This document shows positions 1 through 10,565 of a stretch of DNA of 64,000 nucleotides, one piece after another. The notes beneath the pieces are model-generated. The model saw nothing but the letters and a program-made list of their open reading frames with translations, was not told where the DNA came from and searched no databases. The stretch comes from Climacteris rufus (lineage: Eukaryota > Chordata > Aves > Passeriformes > Climacteridae). Each line of letters starts with the position of its first letter. The stretch's first letter is position 1. Position numbers and translations under genes: made by a program. The stretch lies in assembly GCA_013398175.1 (NCBI GenBank), contig VZRZ01006842.1, positions 2,009,498-2,073,497 on the forward strand. Reading direction: 5' to 3'.

Positions 1-341
1 ATTACCTTGAATTGCACAATCCCTTAGATCCTTCACAGAGTGGTATTAAGTCTGAAATCAGACCTATCGCAACTCCTCCACTGAATGCCCAATTCTCACT
101 CATTCTTTCCATCTTCTCAGAATGGCAGCCAGGAGGCTTTCTTCAGCATGATGCTAAGAAAGCACCTTTTAGTACACTAAAAGCTGCACCAGGTTTTCAA
201 CAATACGGCTTAAAAGGCTATACAAAGACACAGGGTATGTTTTCCCCACCAACTAGGCAGTTTAGCCATAGCAGGTAAACAATAAACTAGGAAATAATAT
301 AAGGCAATACATAAATATAAAAATGAAGAAAAAGTTCTTAC
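1..341 (-). other. NAV3: NAV3 intron downstream of exon J (partial)
   Basis: This is intronic sequence after the 24-nt microexon and runs off the window start. It has stop codons in the NAV3 frame and nothing resembling the coiled-coil continuation. A GT-like donor at the very edge (CAAG|GTAAT) has no recognisable navigator coding sequence before it. Confidence 0.75.
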
Positions 342-365
342 CTCTGAATGTGCCTTTTCTTCTGC
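342..365 (-). CDS. NAV3: NAV3 exon J, 24-nt microexon (AEEKAHSE)
   Basis: Minus-strand sequence TTTTCTTCCAG precedes 24 nt, GCA GAA GAA AAG GCA CAT TCA GAG, which are followed by the donor GTAAGAAC. They encode AEEKAHSE in phase 0 in and out. In the human protein as I remember it, STAEEKAHSEQIHKLRREL marks the start of the coiled coil, so the octapeptide fits exactly after exon I (LYST). At eight codons it is a true microexon. It can be skipped in frame, removing eight mostly charged residues from the coiled-coil entrance. The acceptor tract is pyrimidine-rich and the donor is close to consensus. The next exon (QIHKLRREL...) lies beyond position 1. Confidence 0.9.
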
Positions 366-465
366 CTGGAAGAAAACAAAGAAGAAATGGCTTAGAATCA
401 GTGTGCAACATAATTGCAGTAATAGAATATAAAAGTCAGTTACACTGGAGTGAAATGAACAGCTT

Positions 466-471
466 CATGCA
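466..471 (-). promoter_or_regulatory. TGCATG (RBFOX-type) motif upstream of microexon J
   Basis: The plus strand reads CATGCA, so the NAV3 pre-mRNA carries UGCAUG 101 nt upstream of the 24-nt exon. UGCAUG is the known RBFOX binding element. Binding upstream of an alternative exon generally promotes skipping. A six-base match is weak on its own, and regulation here is inference. Confidence 0.35.
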
Positions 472-1499
472 TCCATTACATTTAAGGAAGGTACCCAGTA
501 AAAACAATAAATGGAACTCTTTTCAACTTACTTGGCAAGGCCCCAGCTGAAACCCCAAAGAGCTTGCCAGCATACTGACAAAATGAAACAGTGGAAAAAG
601 GGAGAACAGGACCAGAACTGCAGGAACGGCAGCTAAATTTCTAAGATACGAAGGCAAATTTACTGTGCTCTCACTGCATGGACCTTAGACTGATATAACA
701 AACTCTTATGCTGCAGTGATTATTAGGGCTTTTGGAATTATATTTGTTTTACTGCATACCAAGCAATATTCGTAATAAAATAATAACTAATTCCTGCTAA
801 GAAAAGTTGACAGCATACCTGTAAAACATACATTGGGGAAGGTGAGGGGTGCTTTCAGTTTAAAGTAATTTCTTCCACACACAGTACTGACCAAAATATT
901 AAGGGCTATCAAGGCATCTTAAAGTTTTCAATTAAACTTGCTAATATTATTTAATAATTTCAGATATTTCCTGTACTGTAATGTATTGTGTCATATACCG
1001 AAGCTATTTACTCAGCAGCCTTTTTCAACAAGGTAAGAAAAGAAACCATTGCAAAGTTTGAAAGTCATTCCATTCCTAAGAATGTGATTAGTTCTATTTA
1101 GGAGACATTTGGTGTAGTGGACAGAGAAATCTTGCTTCAGTGGGATTCTAATGGAAAAGAATGGCATGCCATGAGAAAGGATCCACTTCACCACATAAAA
1201 TAAGAATCAGTTAATGTACTGGAAATCAATCCACCCCATGGTCTGAGGTGGCCCAAGTTCAGAGAAACAGTCTAACAGTACCTGGAAGAGAAGTAAGCAG
1301 TAAAAGAAAAATGTAGGTAGAAGAATTATCTATAAATAACACTAGAAGCACTAAGAAAACCCAAGGTAAGGGTTCTTCAGAAGATTCTCTGACATTAAAC
1401 AGTGTGTGTTATTCTGTGTTTATTCTTCTTCTGATTTCAAGCCTGTATTAGGCATTATTTTTGTGCTGTTAGAATTTTAATGATTTATAATAGAAATGG

Positions 1500-2574
1500 T
1501 GTCCTGGTTTGACAGGGTCCGGTTTTTTGGGAGTGGGGGGTCCACAAAGATGGCTCCTGTGAAAAGCTGCCAGAAGCTTCCACAGCTGTCCAGCAGAGCC
1601 AATCCCTGATGGCTCTGAAGATGGACATGCTACTAGCCACAGCTGGGCCAGTTAGAGATGGAGGTAATGCCTCTGTGACAACATATTTAAGAAGAAATCA
1701 CAACAAGTACACACACGCACTGTAGTTAGCTAGATGAAGAGGAGGAGTGAGAACATGTAAGAGAAACACTGCTATGAAGGCCTCAAAGTCAGCAAAGAAA
1801 GAGGGGGAGGAGGTGCTTTGGACACCAAGGCCAAGACACCTTTAGAGCCTGTGGTAAGGACTATGCTAATGCAGTGTCTCCCTGCACCCTGAGGGTCCAG
1901 GAAGGAGCAGAGATCCACCCCCAGCTGTGGGGAAGGAGTCCATACCGGAGCAGGAGGGGTGGATGTCTGGAGGAGGGACTATGGTCTGATAGTAGGGCTG
2001 ACAATGGTGAATGAGGCTTTTGCTCCAGAGGCCGAGGGAGTTGTTTTTGATAAAAAGGCCTTGTTTCCCCCCACCCTGAGAGGGACCAGCCTGGCCTTGG
2101 AAGGACTGCACTTTGTTGGTGGAGAAGCTATGGCAGCAGTGTTCAGGCGGGCTGCTTGCCAAGGGAAAAAATTCATGTCTCAAGTGCTTGCAGGAAGAAA
2201 AACTGGTTCCTCCTCCCTAAGCAGAACAAAAACATCCCAAGGAATGAACTGACCAAAGAAACCCATCACCCTGTCTCATTGCGCTGGTAGTGGGAGGGAG
2301 GGAGGGAGCTGCGGGGTGGGGGGGAAGGAAGGTGTTTTTAAGGGTTTATTTTGTTTTTCAGTATACTTCTCTGATTTTGTAAGCAATAAATTCACTTAAT
2401 CACTTTGGTGGTTTTTTTTTGTTTGTTTGAACCTGTTTTGCCTGAATAGTAGCCTAATTAAAATCTTCCTCTCAGTCCTTATCTCAAGAATGAGTTTCTC
2501 TTCTCTGTCCAGCTGCAGGGGGTTGTGAGCGGCTTTTCGTGGGGGTTGATGTTCTGCCAGCTTAACCCATGACA
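1500..2574 (+). mobile_element. Solo LTR of an avian endogenous retrovirus (ERVL-like), 1075 bp
   Basis: The element begins TGTCCTGGTTTGACAGGG and ends AACCCATGACA, the TG...CA termini of an LTR. It is flanked by a perfect 5-bp direct repeat, aatgg, at 1495-1499 and 2575-2579. A TATTTAAG box at 1684-1691 and an AATAAA at 2385-2390 set the orientation as plus, so the LTR lies antisense to NAV3. Five-base target duplications are typical of ERVL-class integration. The start TGTCCTGGTTT and end CCCATGACA resemble LTRs common in songbird genomes as I know them. No internal retroviral genes are present, so this is a solo LTR left by recombination. Open frames inside it (for example 1959-2252) are chance. 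Confidence 0.85.
2292..2324 (+). other. G-rich run, potential G-quadruplex inside the LTR
   Basis: Four GGG runs separated by single A bases lie at 2292-2306, followed by GGGG at 2313-2316 and seven G at 2318-2324. The pattern fits an intramolecular G-quadruplex with very short loops on the plus strand. It lies about 60 bp before the LTR's AATAAA. Confidence 0.6.
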
Positions 2575-2887
2575 AATGGTTTTTTTGCTTTACCTGGTGT
2601 AAGGAGAGAAGATTTCTGGAAAATGCCTCCTTCCATACATTCTTATCTGTTAGCAGTCACTAAACAGCCAGTGATGCTATGATATTTACCTTTGCAACGC
2701 TTACAACTGCTTTTGGCTGAAACTACTGTAATACCTGACACATCACTACATGAGGATGATTTAGCATAATGACAGCTTTATTTCCTAGCATTGATGTGAC
2801 ACACATACTTCGAAACACTAATTTACTGATCTATGTTTGCAAAAAGGAGATCTGCCTACAGAAAAAAAAAATATTCTATTCCCATTA

Positions 2888-2918
2888 TTACGTAATATTA
2901 TTACGTAATATTACGTAA
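2888..2918. promoter_or_regulatory. Cluster of three TTACGTAA palindromes
   Basis: Exact TTACGTAA octamers occur at 2888-2895, 2901-2908 and 2911-2918, with a partial TACGTA after them. TTACGTAA is the core of the site bound by PAR bZIP factors and NFIL3 (DBP, HLF, TEF, E4BP4). The cluster could be a homotypic enhancer element or a small AT-rich tandem expansion. The sequence alone cannot decide. Confidence 0.35.
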
Positions 2919-5439
2919 ATACGTAGTGCATGGAAAGTCACAAAGGGATTGAGTATGATAATGTTCCTTTATGATTTCTTCTGTGACAACAAAAGCAAAA
3001 AATTAGCGCTGGTGACCTTTGCCTAAAACTGTTATGTGGGGACATGGTGCTTGTCCTTAGACTACCAAACCTGCTGATGAAGGCATTGCTACCGGACAAC
3101 TCCCTCACAGCACAAGGAAATGTCTCTCCCTGAGTTCAGAGAAGTGGCTCCCACAAATCAGATTTTGCGGACAGTGAAAGAAGTGAATTATTGAGAAAGA
3201 ACAGGATTCTGGACATACTATTGACTTCAAAAATAAAATCTGACAACCAAATAATTTGAGGACTTTTTACTTAAGTTCATGCTGACACCATTGTAACCCA
3301 GGATTCTGCCATTGTTTTAAAAGGCTGTAAAATGAAAAAATTCTTTTTCTCATTCTACTTCTCCATCATATGCATGCATCCCTTCCCTGTAAGGATAATT
3401 TTTTCTTTTTTGCAGTCTTAGAATACTAATGTACAAATGGCATGTCCTTACACAACTTCTTTGAGCATGGCTTAGCACAATCAAAGAAGCCTAGGGAATC
3501 AAAGTGTAGCTAATGCTGAGATCCAGTGCGAGAAATTGGCAATTAACTAAATATGTGAAAATTTAAGTATTTCACCTATTGAGCAGGAGAAGATTGAGGC
3601 TGGAGACAACCTAACATAATTTTTTCAATTACTCAGAGAGCTAGATGTATTCACTGCCAAAACTGAGTCAGTCTACTATGTCTGCTTACATGGTATACTT
3701 TTCTGTGAAACCAAATGGATGCTTCTGCACATGAAATTCTCTATAAGCTAGATTTCCAGTCTATGCAAGTAAAGTCCTGAAAAAATGCAATTCAATAAGC
3801 CAATATATACAGAAAAGTGAATGCAGAACTTCTGTGTCATTGGACTTACTCAATGGCAGCAAAAAATGAAATGTCTCTTCTGAATCTCATATTCTAATTC
3901 TCAAAGAAACAATCTTTAGAGAATAATGAAGATTTTCAGCTATCGTCTGGTAATAATACATAAAGGTCTTGATCTTTAGTACTCTGTCTGAATCTCTCTG
4001 GTGATTTGGTCACAGAAAACCACTAGCACTAAGGCTTAAGACAATGCTCGAGAATTGAGATAACCCTGTGAAGCTATCCCATTGCTCTCTGCATTCAGCT
4101 GATGTTGTACTGAGTGTCAACTTTTCATGTTTCTATACTCCACCTGTGCATCATCTTCTGATTAACTGCTGAAAAGTTTAAACTTTTCCACACAGGGATC
4201 AAGCAGAAGAAATTCACATCTAAAATCTTCCCTAAAAGTCAATCGTAGTAATTTTGTCATACCAATTCCTTTCTGGCCCTTTACAGATTTTTCTGTCACT
4301 TCCGTTATCTTGCCTACATAATCCATTACTTAAAGAGCGGGGCTCAGCCGCAATGTGAATTCACAGTCAGACATTTCAGAACATATTTAAAGTATGAACC
4401 TGGGTAAATAGTTTAAAATTTATTTTGCAATAAACATACTATTCTTTACTATCATGGGGCTTAATTAATATTTTCAAGATACTCTGTAATGTTGAAAGAT
4501 GACAGGTTATAAATAGTAAGTATTAGCAAACTCTTGACACATTATACAACATCAGAGCACAGATATTTCAGACTTACTGACTGGGTGCTGAAAGCATCCT
4601 TTGTCACTTTATAATTCATCATCTATCAGTTTCATAAAATTCTTCTAAAATTTGATATCAAAGCTTGAATTATAATTTTTGACACACCTTCCCATGCAAA
4701 CTGATCATAGTGTCTCATAGACAGGGAAATAGTTCTAAAGATGTTTTCAAACACCAAAACATAAGTGAGAAGCTTTACTCTGAATGTTAGTACTACCTGA
4801 TGTGCAGCCAGTCTGTATATACATTCTACATCTCCCACCTTCACCTCCCCTCCCCAAATAATTCAGGACTGATCTGAACGGGAATTACTTGCAACTTGCA
4901 GTTTAAGGCCTGTAAAAACCTAATGCATGTGTACTTGATGTTTTAGATATGCCCTTGTATGAACCTTTTTATGATTAAACAGAACTAGGAGAGGCACCAT
5001 TGTGCATGGATGCAACGTGCTTTCCAAGGTAACATGAGTTTAGCATTGAGACAGAGCTACCAAGTGCTACAAATGCATCAAACTGCATGAGCTTAGTATT
5101 CCAAGGCAAGCACTGGTGCTGGCTCTAGGTAGAGGAGTCCATCTCACTCCTGGAATGTCAGCTGACACCATTCAACATCTGGAAATATGGAGAGGACACG
5201 GACTTTTCATGAATGCATGGGATGAAAGCAGGTGAGTGGGTTGCTCTCCTGTGAAAAGGGGCTACTGCAGCATGAAATTGCAGTTAGTGCATAGGTTCCA
5301 AAGCAACTGTTGTGTATCAGCAAGGGAATGACCAAACATGTTTAATGGCTCCCCTATGGATGATTTCTTGTTAGAACAACTGAAGCAATAAATTATGCAA
5401 AATATATAAAAAACCCCCCATAAGATTAAAACAAACAAA

Positions 5440-5472
5440 NNNNNNNNNNNNNNNNNNNNNNNNNNNNNNNNN
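5440..5472. other. Assembly gap (33 N)
   Basis: Thirty-three N bases are followed directly by a run of C (5473 on) and CATAAAATGG. Upstream, a similar CCCCCCATAAGATT lies at about 5413-5427. The similar flanks suggest a C-homopolymer or small duplication that broke the assembly. The open frame that spans the gap has no meaning. Confidence 0.95.
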
Positions 5473-6058
5473 CCCCCCCCCATAAAATGGAGAAAAAACC
5501 AAACCCAGAACAACTTCTGGAAATAGAAACAAATATTACTGAACCTAAGGTTAACATTTTTTAAGGTTATTATCCTCTCTTTAAATAACATCTAAATGCT
5601 GTCACCTACAAGAAAAATCAATAGACACTTAAACTGCAAATTATATCTCCCTTACCCTAAAGCAATTATGAGGTTTTCAATAAGTTTACCTCAAACAGTG
5701 CCAGGATACAAATACTTTTCTAAATTGTGCACTAGCTGAAAGTGAGCAAAATCACTCAAAATGGTCAAATCCATTAGTATAAGGACTCCCATAAAAGAGA
5801 CACTCTTAGACCATTACCTTCTTTTGAGCTTTCTAAATATATACTGGGTGATTTTAAACAGTTTTGAGCAATTCATATAAAAAGATGAAAATTAATGTTT
5901 TCTAAAATAGTATGCAGTAGTACAAAGCTGACAATACACATTCCTACTTTATTGCAGTAAAATTTTAATTTTTCTAAATCTCAAAGCATCAAAATTTTTA
6001 TGAACAATGAAGAAGAATAGAGGCAGGCAGAACTTTTTTCTACAGTGTCAATACTCAC

Positions 6059-6111
6059 CGTGGAGTAGAGAGAGGATGTGCTGGAGACGAGTGATAACGA
6101 GGACCCATGTA
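6059..6111 (-). CDS. NAV3: NAV3 exon I (53 nt)
   Basis: A short exon between acceptor CTTTTTTTTTAAG and donor CCACG|GTGAGT. TA completes valine (G|TA), then 17 codons HGSSLSLVSSTSSLYST follow, ending in phase 0. With exon H this gives DSMEEVHGSSLSLVSSTSSL, exactly the order remembered for human NAV3, where AEEKAHSE (exon J) follows. The acceptor is an AAG preceded directly by a run of T, a long but somewhat plain polypyrimidine tract. At 53 nt it is not divisible by three, so it must be included for the frame from H to J to hold. It marks the change from disordered sequence to the start of the coiled coil. Confidence 0.93.
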
Positions 6112-8402
6112 CTTAAAAAAAAAGAAAAATTACATGAAATATTGATGAAAGCATAACACTTTCCCCATGTAGCTCAGTAAGTAAACAAGTTCTTAAAATG
6201 AGAACCAATTTTACACAAAGAGAAATTATGAGCTATCAGTATAGAATAGCTATTGAGAGATTTCCCTGCATTTAGAAAGATTGTCTTATACAGAAAAAGC
6301 ACTTTCTTGTATATGGGGCAGGTGAGTGAGCCAATGACATTCTGTATCAGCAAACCAAGCATCACTTTTGTTGTTTTGAAAAGAAATGACTTGATAAATA
6401 TACTCTTTAGAGAAACCAGAAATTGAGCTGTTTATACACCTGTCCTAACCTGAGCAAATAATTTTAACAGGAGACTTTGCTTTGGAAAAAAGTTCACATT
6501 CCCTGGGGTGAACTCCCAAGCTTTCCTCAACACAATGAAGACCCATGCAGTTGTAGTCCATGGGAAGGGATGTAGTGCCATATATTCATTAATCCTTGGT
6601 GGAGTCAGCCTCAAGAGCACTGAATGAATGTTGCAGAGCTCCAGTTTAGAAAACGGGGTTCTTGGCCTATCTGAAAATGGCAAGTAGTCTAAAACTGTAA
6701 TAAAATTGTCCCCTTTCTGCTTCTGGTGACTGTCTTACCTCTTTTTATTCTTGTTTCACAAGAAGTTTTTTTGATACTTATAGTCTGCCATAGTTTGGTA
6801 AATAAATTATTCTGCTTTAATCTGTATGCAAAAACCTGACACTACAAGAATACTTGGATTAGTCAAATGGACTTTAAATCTGGTTTTGTATTTGTAGAAA
6901 TGTGGTACACTGACCATTGGAACTCAGTGGCTTCCAAAGTATGCTTGGTTTTCAGTCTCTGATTTACATCTCCCAGCTAAACTCCCATTCCGCATTCATA
7001 TACAGGGGCTCTATGCATTACCTCACTTGTTTTACTTTAACCTTCCTCAGAGCTCCTATCTTAAAATACATTTGACCTTCCAACAGCATCATTTCATGTT
7101 AATCTCTAATGACTGCAAACTGCTGAAAATTGTTTATTACTGCTGCATTGACTTTCATTTACTCAGGTTGATCACGGTTATCCACTCCAGCTGGATATTA
7201 AACATTACCAATGTAAAAGCTTTCATTAAAGCCACTGGTGACCCATTACTGAATTTCTACATTTAACACCTCTTTTTCTATGCATAAATTTGCTGTGTTT
7301 TCTCTATTATTCTTCCCGTTTTTCCTTTGATAATTCTGTTCCTCAGCAAAGGATCTGTAGTCAGCTCTGTCCTTGAATTATGTGATATTCTTCTGTGCAG
7401 TCAGCCATCCTCTCTGTGCTGACAACTCGCAGCTTGAGTTGTCTGCACCCTACTGCTAGCATCACATACCCAGATGTCTGCCTGATATATCATCTAAAAT
7501 ACAGTAGAAGGAATCTGAAAGTAGTAGAATTATTTGTCTGTTGTTTCATCTAGGACTTCCCCCCCTCTAATCTCATATTGCATATTATAAAGATCATTTA
7601 CATTGTCATCACTTAGCAGTAAACAAGATTGATGAGATGATGTTATAGAATGAATCTCAATGGAATTTCAGCTGTCATTTTTTTATATTAAAGGGTGTGA
7701 CAACTTTGCAGTCATGGGAATTCTGCAAATAATCATATTTACCAGAAAGGTTAGTCAGAAGAAAATCTTATAGTGCATTTAATTAGTTGTCAGGTGCTTT
7801 GTTGAAAAAGAGCAAAACCCAAAACCAAACCAAAAATATTCACCAAGTTCCAGATGTTGCACATAGCATTAAAGAATGCAGACAGTGATAATCTGCAGAA
7901 AGCGGTGAGGTCAGATTAAATGACAGGATTAAAGCACAGAAATTAACACAGTGTTTGCTATTTGAGGCTGTAGAAAAGTGGGGAGATGACTGCAAAAGAA
8001 AGAGGATTCTAAGTAGCACTTGTATGTGGGGGAATAAAAGGAAGCACAGAAGTAGGACTAAGAAAGCACAGAAACACGTTAGTCAAGGTATGTTCAGACA
8101 TTTCAGATTTAGAGGCAAAACCAATAATTTTCCAAGAATGGCTTCCTTTCCTCCAAAATTTCTGATAGAGGACTGATACATGGATGAGATACACAACATT
8201 GCATATTATTGGGTGAAAGAAATACATTCCATGTTTTAGGATAAGGAATACTTGTCAGTCCAACTCAATAGAATTAACAAAAGCTACACAAAATCATTTA
8301 AGGTTTTTTTTTTTGTGCAGAAGAAATATTTTAAAATTTTACTACAGTTTGGACATCTATTTTGGGGCATGTTGGCTGATCTAAATAGTTACTTAGTCTT
8401 AC
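6112..8402 (-). other. NAV3: NAV3 intron H-I (2.3 kb)
   Basis: AT-rich intron sequence between exons H and I. I see no exon, recognisable repeat or structured element. Confidence 0.8.
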
Positions 8403-8591
8403 CTTCTTCCATGCTGTCCCTGAATGAGCCTGAATGACTAATCGCTCGTGGTCGCTCTTCTAAGGAAGTAGCACTGCCACACAGTTGGGAGTCATCATAG
8501 AGATCAAAAGAAGTGTCTTGTGCAGGGATGCTGTTTGAACGCATCATGCTGGGTCCAGGAAGGTTAAACTGTGATAGGTTGGTTGGACTCA
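8403..8591 (-). CDS. NAV3: NAV3 exon H (189 nt)
   Basis: Acceptor GTGTTCCAG and donor GAAGAAG|GTAAGAC. TG completes valine (G|TG), giving SPTNLSQFNLPGPSMMRSNS, IPAQDTSFDLYDDSQLCGSA, TSLEERPRAISHSGSFRDSM and EE, then a G that starts the next valine. Phases are 1 in and 1 out and the length is 63 codons' worth, so skipping keeps the frame. The block FDLYDDSQLCGSATSLEERP is strongly conserved in NAV3. SNSIP resembles, but does not fit, the SxIP spacing, so I do not call a second EB site here. This is the last long disordered piece before the short exons leading into the coiled coil. Confidence 0.96.
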
Positions 8592-10404
8592 CTGGAACAC
8601 AAAGCTTTATTAATGAAGCAGATTTCCATTAAGTGAATTTTCTTCTGCACAAAATTGTAATGTAGGACTTGCATGGTTAGGTGGACTTTATGCTGTTGCA
8701 AAAATGAAAGGCTTTTATTCCTACATTTAAAGCCACAACAAAAAGGTGAAGTAGATGGCCTCAAAGGAGCTAGAGCTGGAGGAGATCATTACTGTAAAAC
8801 ACATGGTAGCACTAACACTGGTTTCTGAACACACTTTGGCAAGACAGAAAACCAAGGGGAGAAAAGTTATAAAGGAATAAGAGGTCATAAGTATTTTTAT
8901 AAGCAGTTCTTCTAATTAATCAGTATCTGTATTATTTTATTATTATATACATGTACTACTGACTGCTGTTAAGACCAGTTTATTTGCACATGCAAGACAC
9001 TTATCCTTTGATTTTCAGGAGCTCCTACCATTATATTAGATTAAAAATTCCTGCAGAGGTCAGATGAATCTCATCCTAATAAAGAGGTGTAGTCACTCAT
9101 GGTTGAAATCAAGAACAACACCGACGAACCTACTTTAAGCTTTTGCGAAGTTTGCCAGTAAGAAGGAAAGCCTGGCTATGGTTCACCCGGACCCCACAAT
9201 CCCAATGCCTAGAAGAAAAAGCTAACTGTCTAGCCAAATTCGGCCTCAGTGTTTGGACTTTTATTTTAGGTCATGCAAGTTGTGCCTTAAGATATAAACT
9301 ACCAGAGCACCTGTGTTGTCAGAGCAAATTTTTGCATAGGGCTATGATAATGGAAAAAAGCAAAGGAAAATGACAAAATAAATTTTAAACCCAATGATCT
9401 TATTGTTCTTTATTGTGAGTAAAAGAACTATGTACAAAAAGAAAAGGAGGTAATTGTAAGCAGAAAATAATATAGTGAAAGAAACACTGCTTACAAAGAT
9501 CTGTGTCTAAAACTACAGGAGGAAAATTCAAAGCAGTGGTTTGCTTAGACAGGATTCAATTTCATTTTAAAAAGTAATTAAGTTCAACTTCTTTTCCAAT
9601 ATGTAATAAAGACCAACATTTGTACATCTGATCAGATTTTTTTTGAGTGATCATAACCTATAGATATCGCAAGTTGTGACAGAGTGATGGGAGTGTTAAT
9701 GCTTCAAAGGTTGCTACTAATTCTTCAGTAAAGGCCTATACCATAAAAAGCTCATCATGAACCTAGGTATGTGCAGTGCAAACAAGAGGTTTCTATTCAG
9801 CATTAAAGAAAAAAAATTATTAAGAAAAATAAATCTGTGTTGGATTAATTTGAAACAAGATACAGAAGAACCAAATCCAAATCTTGACTTGTAATCAAAT
9901 AAAACTGCAATGTGACTCACAAGCCAAAATCCTATATTGCATTCTAGGTTAGGATTTGGATTAGGTCCATTGCAGTTATAGCCAGGTCCATCTACTGAGA
10001 AACATTGGAAAGGTCTATCTCAAGGCAAACCTTTACACAGGAAAAAAGAAATATTTATTGTCTGACATTCACTAAAATCACTGGAAAGAATTCTACTGAC
10101 TGTGAAACCTAAAAGATGAGTAGCTTTGAACTAGAAGCTAATTTCCAGCTCTGCCTCAAATTTTTATCTCCTTGGGCCAATCATAGGGAATTGGTACATT
10201 TTTTTCTCTGTGTAAAACAGGTGGTACCCTGGCCCACTCCATTGACAACAACTGTGTGTTTCCCTTCATTAGTGAGGGACCACAATAGGGTGATGAAGAT
10301 GTTAAAAATAAACTACCGAGTCTGGCACACTAAGAAAAATGAAAAGTTGAATTTTATGATTCTATTACAGAGGGGGAGAAACAGCAAAGGGAAGCATCAT
10401 TTAC
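8592..10404 (-). other. NAV3: NAV3 intron G-H (1.8 kb)
   Basis: Intron between exons G and H. I see no coding sequence or recognisable repeat. Confidence 0.8.
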
Positions 10405-10565
10405 CCAGGTTGGAAAAGTGATATTTTCCAGTTGCAGATGAAGACATAGCTGAAGGAGAAACAAGCGGGGATTGACTGCCAGTGTCTTGCAGGCCTCCAG
10501 TTGAATGGGAGCGTAGCCATTCCTTGCCTTCCTCCTGACTTGTCTGACGGGATGATGGTGTATAT
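10405..10565 (-). CDS. NAV3: NAV3 exon G (161 nt)
   Basis: Acceptor TGGTTTTTCAG and donor CCTGG|GTAAATG. The first base A completes arginine (AG|A). Then 53 codons read YTPSSRQTSQEEGKEWLRSH, STGGLQDTGSQSPLVSPSAM and SSSATGKYHFSNL, and a final G begins a valine finished by exon H. Entry phase 2, exit phase 1. GKEWLRSHSTGGLQDTG is a distinctive NAV3 block and separates this gene from NAV1 and NAV2 as I remember them. The piece is disordered and serine-rich, with SP sites (QSPLVSPSA). The donor GTAAATG is a little weaker than consensus. Confidence 0.95.

Larger units (their letters stand above)
366..6058 (-). other. NAV3: NAV3 intron I-J (5.7 kb)
   Basis: This intron between exons I and J holds the 1075-bp LTR at 1500-2574, a TTACGTAA cluster at 2888-2918, an assembly gap at 5440-5472 and a TGCATG hexamer (minus strand, 466-471) about 100 nt upstream of microexon J. 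I see no other coding sequence or recognisable repeat in the rest. Confidence 0.8.

Noticed and set aside
1..20. Possible NAV3 donor at the window edge (CAAG|GTAAT on the minus strand)
   Set aside because: The sequence before it does not read as the expected QIHKLRREL coiled coil in any frame, and stops are nearby.
5262..5591. 109-codon minus-strand frame
   Set aside because: It runs through the assembly gap and translates unknown bases.
8521..8535. Second SxIP motif in exon H (SNSIP)
   Set aside because: The residue two positions before Ile is Asn, so the Ser-x-Ile-Pro spacing is not met.
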